From contig NZ_CP002701.1 in NCBI RefSeq assembly GCF_000521565.1, positions 62,001-126,000 of the forward strand: 64,000 nt of DNA, in the 5' to 3' direction. The first letter of the stretch is position 1, and each line of letters starts with the position of its first letter. Made by a program: the position numbers and the translations under genes. Shown here piece by piece: positions 53,729 to 63,953 of this stretch. This DNA is from Buchnera aphidicola str. G002 (Myzus persicae) (GTDB lineage: Bacteria > Pseudomonadota > Gammaproteobacteria > Enterobacterales > Enterobacteriaceae). The notes beneath the pieces are model-generated. The model saw nothing but the letters and a program-made list of their open reading frames with translations. It searched no databases and was not told the DNA's origin.

Positions 53729-55054
53729 TTAAGAAAATAAAAATAAACGATCATGATTCGATTTTAAGTTATCCTGCCATGCTATAGTCCAAGTTTTTTT
53801 ATTTGGATTTTTTATATTGACAACAAAGACTCCTAAAGCACTAACAAAGATATTATTATAAAATAAAAGTGGAATTTGACTACGTAACCAAGGAGGAATA
53901 TTTTTTTCTTGCCAAATTTTTTTTATTTTTCGTTTTTTGTTTCTACCTAAAATTAATATATTTCCTTCATATTGAAATCGAATATTAATTAATTCATTAT
54001 CTTTAGGTGCAGGAAGAGTCATTCCGTTTTTATGCTGCACTAAATTTCCTAGATTATTAGGTAAAGTAAACTGAATATCAATATTATGCCAAAATAATAA
54101 AGTTCTTTTTAAGCTTAATGTTGTTTTTATTAAATAAAGAGATTGTCTATAGCGTCTGATTTCATGTTTTTTTAAAATTATTTTAGGATTTGCATCTTTT
54201 CTACTAAAAATCATTTGATCATAAATACATTGAATATTTCTATATGATGGCAGTTTTATTTTTTTTAATGAAATCCAATGTCTGATCAGTGCTGTAGCCA
54301 ATTCTTTTTGTAAATTTTTAAAACTACTAATGTTTAATGAATCATCATATTGTATGAAAGAATGAATTTTTTCATTAAGTAGATTTCTGAGAATTTTTTT
54401 TTCTTCTTGACAAATATTAATTGTACGGTAACAGTTTTTTAAAAAAAAAGGCCATCTTTTTTCTAGTATAGGAATAATTTTATGTCTTATAAAATTACGA
54501 TCATAATTAATATTTAAATTACTAAAGTCTTCAATCCAATTTAATTTTTTATGATATGCCCATAATTTTAATTCTTTTTTTGTGATATGAAGAAAAGGTC
54601 TAACTATTATTTTATAGCCAAATGAAGTTTCTAAAGACATTGCAGAAAGTCCAGTAGGACCACTACCTCTCTTTAAAGATAAAATAAAGGTTTCACATTG
54701 ATCATTCATATGATGACCAGTAAGTAGTATTTCATCCTGAAGTAAATAATGATAAAGAATATTATAACGTTCAATTCTTAATCTTTCTTCAATGTTTTTT
54801 TTATTTAAATCAATATTAATATTTTCAATAATTAATGGTATTTGATGTATTTTACAAATTTTTTTGCAATGTTCTGCCCATTTCTTTGACAGAGTATTAA
54901 TATTATGATTGATATGAATAGCACGTATTTGAAGGTGAGGTGTTTTTTTTTTTATTTGTAACAACTGATAAAGAAGTACTGTGGAATCTAATCCACCACT
55001 ATAAGCTATTAGAAATGTTTTTTTTTTATATTGATTAATAATTTTTTCAATCAA
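53729..55054 (-). CDS. tilS: tRNA(Ile)-lysidine synthase
   Basis: Converts C34 of the CAU-anticodon tRNA-Ile to lysidine so that AUA is read as isoleucine, which matters in an A/T-rich genome. It is 441 residues (E. coli 432). The PP-loop SGGLDSTVLLYQLL lies near residue 19, with HINHNINTLS and TGHHMNDQCETFIL following. The C-terminal domain is weaker but present (KKIWQEKNIPPWLRSQIPLL). It converges with metG. Confidence 0.95.
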   Translation of the reverse strand: MIEKIINQYKKKTFLIAYSGGLDSTVLLYQLLQIKKKTPHLQIRAIHINHNINTLSKKWAEHCKKICKIHQIPLIIENINIDLNKKNIEERLRIERYNILYHYLLQDEILLTGHHMNDQCETFILSLKRGSGPTGLSAMSLETSFGYKIIVRPFLHITKKELKLWAYHKKLNWIEDFSNLNINYDRNFIRHKIIPILEKRWPFFLKNCYRTINICQEEKKILRNLLNEKIHSFIQYDDSLNISSFKNLQKELATALIRHWISLKKIKLPSYRNIQCIYDQMIFSRKDANPKIILKKHEIRRYRQSLYLIKTTLSLKRTLLFWHNIDIQFTLPNNLGNLVQHKNGMTLPAPKDNELINIRFQYEGNILILGRNKKRKIKKIWQEKNIPPWLRSQIPLLFYNNIFVSALGVFVVNIKNPNKKTWTIAWQDNLKSNHDRLFLFS

Positions 55055-55091
55055 AAAAAATCGCCTATAACAGTTGTTTTTGAATTTTCTA

Positions 55092-55165
55092 TACGTTCGA
55101 GTGGACTTGAACCACTAACTTCTACCATGTCATGGTAGTGCTCTAACCAATTGAGCTACGAACGT
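55092..55165 (-). tRNA. tRNA-Val (anticodon GAC)
   Basis: Cloverleaf with acceptor ACGTTCG/CGAACGT, anticodon stem CTACC/GGTAG around loop ATGACAT, and T-arm AGTGGTTCAAGTCCACT. It closely resembles E. coli valV/valW, but the first pair is A1-U72 instead of G1-C72. CCA is not encoded. The second Val isoacceptor in the window. Confidence 0.95.
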
Positions 55166-55310
55166 AATTAATAAAAATAAAGATTTTTAATGTTCATCTT
55201 TTTATAATTTCAATTATATATTATTATTATATAATATCCAAATAATTTTATTAGTAATATATATTTATTTATATTAAATTAATTTCATTGCGTTATTTTA
55301 AGGAAATATT

Positions 55311-55952
55311 ATGTTTACAGGTATTGTACATGGAATTGGTAATATAGTGTTTATAGAGAAGAAAAAAAAAAGTAATATTTATATGGTAAAACTACCATCT
55401 ATTTTATCCCAAGATTTAAAAATTGGTGCTTCAGTTGCTCATAATGGATGTTGTTTGACCGTAAAATGTATTGATAATGATTTCATAGTATGTGATGCAG
55501 TAGAAGAAACTTTGAAAAATACTAATTTAGGAATATTAAATATTGGAGATTATATTAATATTGAAAGATCAGTAAAATATGGAGATGAAATTGGAGGTCA
55601 TATAATTTCTGGTCATATTATAGACACAACTGAGATTTCTAAAATATTAAAAAATAATGATAATTGTACCTTGTGGTTAAAAGTTAGAAATGTAAATTTA
55701 ATGAAATATATTTTTTATAAAGGATTTGTATGTCTGGACGGAGTTAGTCTAACTATTTCAGATATTATAAAGAATGAATTTTGTGTAAATATTATACCAC
55801 ATACATTATTATCTACTACAATCAAATATAAAAAAAATGGGGATTTAATGAATCTAGAAATTGATTTTTATACACAAACAATTGTAGATACTACAGAACG
55901 CTTAATAAATAAAAAATATAAAAATTTTGATTTAAAATCCGAAATTATTTAA
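55311..55952 (+). CDS. ribE: Riboflavin synthase, alpha chain
   Basis: Dismutates two lumazines to riboflavin and the pyrimidine precursor. It is 213 residues, as in E. coli, built of two repeated lumazine-binding barrels: [13 protein letters not shown]...AHNGCCLTV, then [15 protein letters not shown]...LDGVSLTI. A ten-A tract (55362-55371) is in the intact frame. It precedes the rsx operon as ribE (ribC) lies apart from it in E. coli. Riboflavin also serves the flavin-bearing Rsx subunits. Confidence 0.96.
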   Translation: MFTGIVHGIGNIVFIEKKKKSNIYMVKLPSILSQDLKIGASVAHNGCCLTVKCIDNDFIVCDAVEETLKNTNLGILNIGDYINIERSVKYGDEIGGHIISGHIIDTTEISKILKNNDNCTLWLKVRNVNLMKYIFYKGFVCLDGVSLTISDIIKNEFCVNIIPHTLLSTTIKYKKNGDLMNLEIDFYTQTIVDTTERLINKKYKNFDLKSEII

Positions 55953-56008
55953 GATTAATTATATAAAAATTTTACTAATATACTTTATATTAATAATAAG
56001 GTTTGTAA

Positions 56009-56590
56009 ATGCAACACTATTTTTTATTTTTTGTTTCTAATATATTAATTGAAAATTTTATTTTAGTAAAATTTCTTGGTTTATGTCCTTTTTTAGGAGC
56101 ATCAAGTAAAATTGAAACATCTATTGGAATGAGTTTTGCAACTACTTTTGTAATTTTATTGTCTACAGTGTTACTCTGGTTAGTCAATTTTTTTATTTTA
56201 TTACCTTTAGATTTAGTTTATTTAAGAATTATAGCTTATATGTTAATAATTTCAGTGAGTGTTCAGTTTTTAGAAATAGTCTTAAGTAGTACTAGCCCTA
56301 TTTTATATCGTCTACTTGGAATTTTTCTTCCTTTAATCACCACTAATTGTACAGTTTTAGCTATTCCATTATTTAGTTTGTATGCAAATCATACTTTTTT
56401 AGATTCCGTATTATACGGTATTAGTGCATCTTTTGGATTCACTTTAGTCATGATTATTTTTTCTTGCATACGTGAACGTATAGTATTATCTGATGTTCCT
56501 CTACCTTTTCAGGGTGCTCCTGTTATTTTAATTACAGCTAGCATCATGTCTATTGCATTTATGGGATTTCAAGGTTTAGTAAAATTTTAA
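56009..56590 (+). CDS. rsxA: Electron transport complex subunit RsxA
   Basis: Polytopic inner-membrane subunit of the Rsx/Rnf complex. It is 193 residues, as in E. coli, with six hydrophobic segments. [17 protein letters not shown] and [16 protein letters not shown] carry the cysteines that in Rnf homologues coordinate an intramembrane iron centre. It is the first gene of rsxABCDGE, 2 bp before rsxB. Confidence 0.96.
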   Translation: MQHYFLFFVSNILIENFILVKFLGLCPFLGASSKIETSIGMSFATTFVILLSTVLLWLVNFFILLPLDLVYLRIIAYMLIISVSVQFLEIVLSSTSPILYRLLGIFLPLITTNCTVLAIPLFSLYANHTFLDSVLYGISASFGFTLVMIIFSCIRERIVLSDVPLPFQGAPVILITASIMSIAFMGFQGLVKF

Positions 56591-56592
56591 TT

Positions 56593-57090
56593 ATGCTTAC
56601 AATTATTATTTTTAGTATATTATCTTTTTTTTTGGGAATTATATTAGGTTTTGCTACTTATACATTTCATGTAAAAAAAGATCCTGCTGTAGAAATTATT
56701 AACGAGTTATTACCTCAAAGTCAATGCGCACAATGTGGTTATGCTGGATGCTATCCTTATGCTGAATCAGTAGTTTATAATTCTGAAAAAATTGATAAAT
56801 GCATTCCAGGTGGAACTGACCTTATATCAAAAATATCTGAAGTATTAAATATAGAAACACCTGTATACAATTTTATTGTTGAGCACAAGAAAACATTTAA
56901 TACTACTGTATGGATAGATGAAAAGAACTGTGTCGGATGCTCAAAATGTGCTATTTTTTGTCCAGTCGATGCAATAATTGGTTCTCCTAGTTTTATGCAT
57001 ACAGTTTTACAAAAATTTTGTACTGGTTGTAATGTTTGTTTAGATCACTGTCCAACTAATTGCATTCAAATAAAAAAAAGAGATTTTTGA
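56593..57090 (+). CDS. rsxB: Electron transport complex subunit RsxB (ferredoxin-like)
   Basis: Membrane-anchored iron-sulfur subunit. It is 165 residues (E. coli 192, shorter at the C-terminus). It has an N-terminal anchor (1-25), an Fe-S cluster motif [14 protein letters not shown], then two 4Fe-4S motifs [15 protein letters not shown] and [15 protein letters not shown]. All cluster cysteines are present, so the truncation removes only the variable tail. Confidence 0.95.
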   Translation: MLTIIIFSILSFFLGIILGFATYTFHVKKDPAVEIINELLPQSQCAQCGYAGCYPYAESVVYNSEKIDKCIPGGTDLISKISEVLNIETPVYNFIVEHKKTFNTTVWIDEKNCVGCSKCAIFCPVDAIIGSPSFMHTVLQKFCTGCNVCLDHCPTNCIQIKKRDF

Positions 57091-57163
57091 AAATATCATG
57101 TTAATAAAATGGAACCAATTTTTTAAAAAATTTTTTTTCCTGAGATTATGGAATAATATAATT

Positions 57164-58695
57164 ATGAATTTTTTTAACATAAAAAAAAATATAATTTTAA
57201 GGGAGGTATTAAATGTTTATCTGAAAAAAATAAATTTGATAATTATTTATTCAAAACTTTACCATTATCTGATAAATTTTTAGTATTTATTGATGGGAAT
57301 ATTTGTAATAAAAAAATATGTGTTAAAATTAATCAAAAAGTACTTCGTGGACAACCGTTGATTTTGGACGACCAGATTAATGTTCCTATACATGCACCTA
57401 CTTCCGGTCAGATAGAAGAAATTTCTTTTTACACAGATCCTTTGGATCCACATAAAAAAAATATAAAAATTGTGATTTTATCTGATTATTTAGATCAGTG
57501 GATCAGATTACAACCTATTAAAAATTATAAAAAATATAATTCTAAAGAATTAATTCAAATAATTCATAAATCTGGTATTGTTGGCCTTGGTGGTGGTCAG
57601 TTTTCATCTGCAAAAAAATTAATGTTAAGTGTTAACAAAGTGCATACTTTAATTGTTAATGCAGTAGAAAGTGAACCATATATAACATCAGATAATTGCT
57701 TAATAAATAATTATATAGATGAAATTTTAAAAGGATGTGAAATTATATCTTGGATCTCTAATATTAAAAAAGTTTTAATAGCTATTCAAGAGGATAAAAT
57801 CGAAGCAATTTCAAAAATTTATAAATATATTGAAAATAGATTATCATTTAAAATTTGTATTATTAAAAATAAATATCCTGGAGGCAGTAGTAAAGTACTG
57901 ATCAAATCTTTAACAGGAAAAGAGATTCCTCATGGCAAACATTCTATAGATATAGGATATCTTGTTTTTAATGTTGCAACAATATATGCTATAAAAAGAG
58001 CTATTTTGAATGGAGAACCATTAACTGAACGTATTATTACTATTTTAGGTAGTAAACATTTTTTATCTGGAAATTTTTGGACTAGAATTGGAACTCCAAT
58101 AAAATATTTTTTAAATAATCAAAAATATAAGATACCTCTAGATACTACTGTATATTTAGGAGGTCCATTTATGGGTAAAAAAGTTAACGATTTGAATTAT
58201 TCTATATTAAAAAATACTAATTGTATTTCAATTCAATTTAAGAAAAAACAAAACAAGAGTATTATTGAGCAGGGTTGTATAAGATGCGGCTATTGTTCTA
58301 CTGTATGTCCAGTAAATTTACTTCCTCAACAACTTTATTTATACAGTAAAAATGGTCATCATGAAAAAAGCAAAAGATATGATATATTAGATTGTATAGA
58401 ATGTAAAGCATGTGAAAAAGTTTGTCCAAGTTCTATCCCCTTAGTTAATTATTTTAAAATGGAAAAAAATATCATAAAAAATATTGAATTAGAAAATCAC
58501 TTAAAAAAAATATCGTTTTTCCGTTTCAAAAAAAGAGAAGCAAGATTGTTAAATACTCAAAGATTCGTCAATAAATTTAATAAGAATAGTATCGAAAGAA
58601 TTATAAGTAAATATGAAAAATCAGATGATATTAAAAAAAATATAAGAAAAAAACAAGTTCAGGACGCAATAGAACGAATGAAAAATAAAAAATAA
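57164..58695 (+). CDS. rsxC: Electron transport complex subunit RsxC, frame split at an A9 tract
   Basis: Peripheral subunit carrying two 4Fe-4S clusters (CIRCGYCSTVCP and CIECKACEKVCP) and the NADH/FMN-type domain. Conserved sequence begins upstream of any good start: NFKGGIKC, LRGQPLILD and VPIHAPTSGQ are in one frame, whereas the probable start (ATG 57164, MNFFNIKK) is in another. The shift falls at nine A residues (57181-57189); one extra A gives a continuous 510-codon gene. The Ala/Lys-rich repeat tail of E. coli RsxC (740 residues) is mostly absent. An upstream in-frame ATG at 57098 is possible. Slippage-rescued or damaged. Confidence 0.87.
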
Positions 58696-58741
58696 TTTTT
58701 TTAAAATCCAACTTTATATTAATCAATGAAAATAAGAAAAA

Positions 58742-59785
58742 ATGAACTTTCCTTCCATATATCCTGTTTATAGTGTTAGAAAAATAATGTTTTTAGTTAT
58801 TATAGCTTGTATTCCAGGTATTTTTACTAAATGTTATTTTTTTGGTAGTGGTACCTTAATACAGATTTTTTTTTCTATAATAATTGCGATATTATTAGAA
58901 ATTATTATTTTAAAGATTCGTTCAAAAAATATAAAAATACATCTACAAGATAATTCAGTACTTCTAACTGCAATTTTATTTGGAGTTAGTATTCCTTCTT
59001 TATTACCTTGGTGGATAACTATGATTGGTGTATTTTTTTCTGTTCTGGTTGGTAAACATGTATATGGTGGCATTGGTCAAAATATATTTAATCCAGCTAT
59101 GGTTGGTTATACGGTATTGTTAATATCTTTTCCTCTTTATATGCACAATTGGCATGAAAATCATTTAAATGTATCTTTATTAAAAGATATTCAAAAATCA
59201 TTTAATATTATTTTTTCTAAATCAGATAATATTATTAATGATAATATAAATTCAAATGTTTCTACTGATATTTTTACAGAAGCTACTCCTTTAGATAATT
59301 TAAAAATACAATTGCATTCGCAAAATAATTATAACTCAGAAAAATCTGTATTTGATCAAAACACTATTTCTATCAGCAATAGCTGGAAGTATATCAATAT
59401 TAGTTTTTTTTTAGGTGGTATTTTTTTATTATTTAAAAAAATTATTTGTTGGCGGATCCCAATAAGTTTTTTGATTTTTTTAGGTTTTTTATCTAGTATT
59501 AATTATTTTTTTTTAAAAGATTTACTTGCGTCACCATTACTTCATTTTTGTTCTGGAGGAACAATGGTATGTGCTTTTTTTATTTCTACAGATCCAGTTA
59601 CTACTGCATGTACTAATATAGGAAAGATAATCTTTGGTATGACAACTGCTTTCTTAGTTTGGATTATTCGTTATTACAGCGATTATCCTGATGGAATTGC
59701 TTTTGCGGTTTTACTGTCTAATATGATCGTACCATTAATAGATTATTATATAAAAACATCTGGATATGGTCATAGTAATATATGA
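58742..59785 (+). CDS. rsxD: Electron transport complex subunit RsxD
   Basis: Polytopic membrane flavoprotein. It is 347 residues (E. coli 352). [19 protein letters not shown] and the covalent-flavin threonine region TEATPLDNL near 185 are present, as are [19 protein letters not shown] and [14 protein letters not shown]. It overlaps rsxG by 4 bp. Confidence 0.95.
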   Translation: MNFPSIYPVYSVRKIMFLVIIACIPGIFTKCYFFGSGTLIQIFFSIIIAILLEIIILKIRSKNIKIHLQDNSVLLTAILFGVSIPSLLPWWITMIGVFFSVLVGKHVYGGIGQNIFNPAMVGYTVLLISFPLYMHNWHENHLNVSLLKDIQKSFNIIFSKSDNIINDNINSNVSTDIFTEATPLDNLKIQLHSQNNYNSEKSVFDQNTISISNSWKYINISFFLGGIFLLFKKIICWRIPISFLIFLGFLSSINYFFLKDLLASPLLHFCSGGTMVCAFFISTDPVTTACTNIGKIIFGMTTAFLVWIIRYYSDYPDGIAFAVLLSNMIVPLIDYYIKTSGYGHSNI

Positions 59786-60414
59786 ATATAAGAAAGAAAA
59801 TATTAAAACATGCTTTTTTAATAAGTTTATTTTCTACTATCTCTGTAGCCACTACAGTCTTTATAAATACTATAACTAAAAATAAAATAATTTATCAAAA
59901 AGAACAAGAAAAAAATGTTTTATTAAAACAAGTAATGCCTCTAAAAATATATAATCAATTTACAAAAAAATTATACACAATAAAAAATCAATCTTTAGGG
60001 GATAATAAAAAACGTAATTTGTGGTTATTGTTTAAAAATAATCAAGCACAAGCAGCAATTGTAGAAACTACTGCTCCTGATGGTTATGCTGGTTCTATTA
60101 ATATGTTAGTGGCTGCATATTTCGATGGCAAAATCATTGGTGTTAGAGTTTTATCTCATAAAGAAACTCCAGGTATTGGAGATAAAATTGAGTTGTCTAT
60201 TTCTAATTGGATTAAAAAATTTACTGATATGTACGTATTTTCTTTAGAAGATAAAAATTTTTCATTAAAAAAATATGGAGGCAGAATTGAACAATTTACT
60301 GGCGCTACAATAACACCACAATCAGTGACTAATGCTGTCAAAAGAACAGTTGTTTTTATTAAAACTATACCGTTAATATTAAATTTGTTAAATCAAGATA
60401 TTTATGAATGTTAA
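59782..60414 (+). CDS. rsxG: Electron transport complex subunit RsxG
   Basis: Single-pass membrane protein whose periplasmic domain binds FMN covalently. It is 210 residues (E. coli 206). It has an N-terminal membrane helix (about 9-28), [14 protein letters not shown] and [15 protein letters not shown], with the flavin-accepting threonine in the TGATITP motif. It overlaps rsxD and rsxE. Confidence 0.95.
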   Translation: MNIRKKILKHAFLISLFSTISVATTVFINTITKNKIIYQKEQEKNVLLKQVMPLKIYNQFTKKLYTIKNQSLGDNKKRNLWLLFKNNQAQAAIVETTAPDGYAGSINMLVAAYFDGKIIGVRVLSHKETPGIGDKIELSISNWIKKFTDMYVFSLEDKNFSLKKYGGRIEQFTGATITPQSVTNAVKRTVVFIKTIPLILNLLNQDIYEC

Positions 60415-61111
60415 AGATTTTTTTATCAATAGATTATGGAAAAGAAATTCTTCTTTAGTGCAATTATTAGGGCTATGCCCAGTTTTAGCTATGACAACTA
60501 ATGCTATTAATGCTATAGGTTTAGGTATCACTACTACTTTTGTCTTGACTATTACTAATACTATTATTTCTGTTTTTAAAAAATTTATACCTAGAAATAT
60601 AAGAATACCTATTTATATGATGATTGTTTCTTCTGTTGTGACATGTGTTGAAATGTTAATTCATGCTTATCAATATAATTTATATCAGTCATTGGGTATT
60701 TTCATTCCTCTTATAGTTACGAACTGTATTATTGTAGGTCGAGCAGATCTTGTTGCTTATAAGAGTTCAATATTTTTTTCTTTTTTAGATGGAATTTTAA
60801 TTGGACTAGGCTCAACTATTTCTATGTTTATAATAGGTTCTATAAGAGAAATATTAGGTAATGGAACTTTATTTTTTGGAGCTAATAAAATTATATCTTC
60901 TATAGATAGTTCTTTTTTTATTACTTTATTAGATAAAAATTCGACAATAATTTTAGCTGTTTTACCACCAGGTGGTTTTTTTATATTAGGTTGTATAATT
61001 GCTATTAAGAACTTTATAGATCGAAATAATAAGAAAAATACTGTTTTAACTAGTTTAAAATGTTCTTGTATAAATAAAAAAATTAAATATGAACAAAGAA
61101 AAACGTTATAA
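60404..61111 (+). CDS. rsxE: Electron transport complex subunit RsxE
   Basis: Polytopic membrane subunit, paralogous to RsxA. It is 235 residues (E. coli 231). [35 protein letters not shown] and the [13 protein letters not shown] segment are typical, including the two cysteines equivalent to those of RsxA. It overlaps nth by 23 bp, an unusually long overlap suggesting coupled translation. Confidence 0.95.
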   Translation: MNVKDFFINRLWKRNSSLVQLLGLCPVLAMTTNAINAIGLGITTTFVLTITNTIISVFKKFIPRNIRIPIYMMIVSSVVTCVEMLIHAYQYNLYQSLGIFIPLIVTNCIIVGRADLVAYKSSIFFSFLDGILIGLGSTISMFIIGSIREILGNGTLFFGANKIISSIDSSFFITLLDKNSTIILAVLPPGGFFILGCIIAIKNFIDRNNKKNTVLTSLKCSCINKKIKYEQRKTL

Positions 61112-61724
61112 AATATTATCATTGTTTTATGATAATAATCCAAATCCGAAAATAGAATTAATTTTTTCTTCCGATTTTGAATTATTATTATCAGTGATAT
61201 TATCAGCAAAGTCTACTGACAAAATAGTTAATAAAACTACTAAAATATTATTTAAAATTGCAAATACTCCACAAAGCATTTTATGTCTAGGGATCGAATG
61301 TCTTAAAAAATATATTAGAAATATTGGGTTATATAATTCTAAAGCATTAAATATTATACGTACTTCTTTTTTAATAATATATAAATATAATGGAAAAATT
61401 CCTAAAGATCGTATTGAATTAGAGTCTTTACCTGGTGTGGGAAGAAAAACAGCTAATATTATTTTAAATACTTTATTTAAAAAAGATACTATTGCCGTGG
61501 ATACTCATGTTTTTAGAGTTTCTAATCGTACTAATTTTGCTAAAGGTAAAAATACAAAAGAAGTTGAGAATAAATTAATAAAAGTAGTTCCTACTATTTT
61601 TAAATCTAAAATGCATTTATGGTTTGTTTTTCATGGTCGTTATATTTGTACTGCACGTAAAATTAAATGCAATATGTGTTTAATAGTTAGATTATGTGAA
61701 TTTAATAAAAAAACTTTGAAATAG
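61089..61724 (+). CDS. nth: Endonuclease III
   Basis: Base-excision repair glycosylase/lyase for oxidised pyrimidines. It is 211 residues, as in E. coli. Catalytic Lys lies in [13 protein letters not shown] near 120 and Asp in [12 protein letters not shown] near 138. The 4Fe-4S cluster cysteines in [19 protein letters not shown] keep the C-x6-C-x2-C-x5-C spacing. It is attached to the rsx operon as in E. coli. One of few repair genes seen. Confidence 0.97.
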   Translation: MNKEKRYKILSLFYDNNPNPKIELIFSSDFELLLSVILSAKSTDKIVNKTTKILFKIANTPQSILCLGIECLKKYIRNIGLYNSKALNIIRTSFLIIYKYNGKIPKDRIELESLPGVGRKTANIILNTLFKKDTIAVDTHVFRVSNRTNFAKGKNTKEVENKLIKVVPTIFKSKMHLWFVFHGRYICTARKIKCNMCLIVRLCEFNKKTLK

Positions 61725-61747
61725 TTAATTTTTTTATAGGTATATAA

Positions 61748-63934
61748 GTGATTATTGTAAAAGTTGTTTTACCTTTACCAATTAGACAATGTTTTGAATA
61801 TTTTATGTCTGATAAAATGTGTCCTCCTGTTATTGGTAGTCGAATAGTAGTTCCTTTTCGTTCTAAAGATATAATTGGTATTATTATTTCTTTTTATACA
61901 AACACGAATACAAAAAATTTAAATCTAAAATATGTAAAATCATTAATTGATACTAAATCACTATATACTAATGTTTTATTAGATCTTCTTCAATGGATTA
62001 GTAAAAATTATTATTGTCCTATTGGAAGCATATTTTTTTCTATTTTACCAAAATTATTACGTAATAATCATATAATAAAAAATCAATATATTTATCAATG
62101 GACTATAACAAAAAAAGGACAAGAAATAGATCTAAAAAACTTTATAAAAAAACAGAAACAATTTAAAACTCTAATGTTTTTAAAAAAAAATAACATTTTA
62201 ACTTCCGAATTAAAAAAATATAATTTGTCTGAATTTATTTTAAAAAAGCTGGAAGAACAAGAATTATGTAAAATAAAAAAATATTCTAAACCTTCACTTG
62301 AATATAAATATATATGTGACAACGAAAAAAATTTTTTTGTAAATAAAAATATTTTATTTCATATTAATAATATTTTAATAAGAAGAAAATTTGCATCGTG
62401 GTTGTTAACTAAAGTTAATTTATATACAAAAGTGAAATTTTATTTGAAATTGATTAGATCAGTGCTACTAAAAAATAAGCAAGTTTTGATTTTAGTTCCC
62501 TATATTAAAGATATTAACGTCATTTCAGTTTTTTTAAAAAAATTTTTTAATATTTCTATTAATATAATTCATTCAGAATTAAGTAATATTCAATACTTGA
62601 ATAGTTGGATGAAGATACAAAATGGTGAAAACTTAATTATAATTGGTTCAAATAAAAGTGTATTTTTACCTTTTTTAAAATTAGGTATAATTATTATTTT
62701 CGAAGAACATAATTTGAATTATAAGAATAGAAAAACATGTAGATATAATTTTAGAGACATAGGAATATTAAGAGCATATAGAGAAAATATACCTATAATT
62801 TTGGACTCTGATACTCCTTCTTTAAAAACATTGCATAATATTTTTTTAAAAAAATGTTTTTACATAAAAATAAAACAAGATTATAGTCTTTTAAAATTTA
62901 ATAATGATATTGTTGATTTAAAAAAAGAAAGAATAAAATTTGGTTTGTCTTTAACACTGATAAATGAAATTAATAAAAATTTTAAAGAAAGACAGGTGTT
63001 ATTAATTTTTAATAAATTTAATTTATTTTTTTTAATACTTGTCTGTAATATATGTGGATATATCAACAAATGTAGTAATTGCAATGATTATTTTGAAGTG
63101 AATCAATACCATAATATGCTATTTTGCAGATTTTGTTTGATTAAAATAAAAAAACCTATATTTTGTTATAATTGTAAAAATTTATCTTTAATAATAAAAA
63201 ATATCAGAATAGAAGAAATAAAAAATAGTATACAAAGTTTTTTTCCTAAAAAACCATTGTTTTTTTTATTAGATAAAAAAAAAATTAATGAAAACTTTTT
63301 AAATAAAAAATCTTTTAATTTTTCAGTTACTACTCCGTTTGTTATTTTTACAACAGAAGATATTGTTTATAATTATTATTTTCCTTGTGTCAAATTGATT
63401 GGTTTGATATGTATTGATAATTATTTTCTTTCTTTTAATTTTCGCTCTATAGAATATTTTGCTCAATTTTATATGAATTTGAAAAAATTAACGAAAAAGG
63501 GTAAAAAATTATTGAAAATATTAGTACAAACGTCATTTTATAATCATTTTAATTTAACAGAATTATATAATAATGGATATTTTTCTTTTGTAAAAAAAAT
63601 ATTATCGACTAGAAAAAAATTTTTATTACCACCTTGGAGTATACAAAGTATTATTTATTCTGAAAGTTTAGATTCTAAAAAAAATATTATTTTTTTAAAT
63701 TTATTTCGTAAAATTTTAGAAAAAAAATCTAAGGAATATCATGGTTTTTTATGGTGTATGAGTCCTTATCCTTGTTTTTTTCTTAAAAATAAAAAAAAAT
63801 ATGTTCATCAATTATTAATCCACTGTTCTTCACGTCTATATTTTAATAATTTATTCCACGAATGCATGAATATAATGAATTTTTTTGATATTGCAAAAAA
63901 AGTAAGATGCATTATAGATATAGAACCTAATTAA
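61748..63934 (+). CDS. priA: Primosomal protein PriA with degraded helicase motifs
   Basis: Restarts collapsed replication forks by loading DnaB. It is 728 residues (E. coli 732), starting at GTG 61748. The zinc-binding region is perfect: eight cysteines at 433, 436, 442, 445, 460, 463, 473 and 476 with E. coli spacing. The helicase core is not. Walker A GVTGSGKT aligns with KVNLYTKV (221-229), Walker B DEEH is FEEH, motif III GSATP is DSDTP, motif V GTQM is TTED, and the QxxGRxGR motif is MNLKKLTKK. ATP-driven unwinding is therefore very unlikely, yet length and C-terminus (DIEPN) are kept. Confidence 0.93.
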   Translation: MIIVKVVLPLPIRQCFEYFMSDKMCPPVIGSRIVVPFRSKDIIGIIISFYTNTNTKNLNLKYVKSLIDTKSLYTNVLLDLLQWISKNYYCPIGSIFFSILPKLLRNNHIIKNQYIYQWTITKKGQEIDLKNFIKKQKQFKTLMFLKKNNILTSELKKYNLSEFILKKLEEQELCKIKKYSKPSLEYKYICDNEKNFFVNKNILFHINNILIRRKFASWLLTKVNLYTKVKFYLKLIRSVLLKNKQVLILVPYIKDINVISVFLKKFFNISINIIHSELSNIQYLNSWMKIQNGENLIIIGSNKSVFLPFLKLGIIIIFEEHNLNYKNRKTCRYNFRDIGILRAYRENIPIILDSDTPSLKTLHNIFLKKCFYIKIKQDYSLLKFNNDIVDLKKERIKFGLSLTLINEINKNFKERQVLLIFNKFNLFFLILVCNICGYINKCSNCNDYFEVNQYHNMLFCRFCLIKIKKPIFCYNCKNLSLIIKNIRIEEIKNSIQSFFPKKPLFFLLDKKKINENFLNKKSFNFSVTTPFVIFTTEDIVYNYYFPCVKLIGLICIDNYFLSFNFRSIEYFAQFYMNLKKLTKKGKKLLKILVQTSFYNHFNLTELYNNGYFSFVKKILSTRKKFLLPPWSIQSIIYSESLDSKKNIIFLNLFRKILEKKSKEYHGFLWCMSPYPCFFLKNKKKYVHQLLIHCSSRLYFNNLFHECMNIMNFFDIAKKVRCIIDIEPN

Positions 63935-63953
63935 AATGATATAAAATATATGA

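Noticed and set aside
57098-57283. 61-codon frame after rsxB as a separate small gene
   Set aside because: Its end part is explained by the N-terminus of rsxC read before the A9 frameshift; the remainder has no recognisable similarity.
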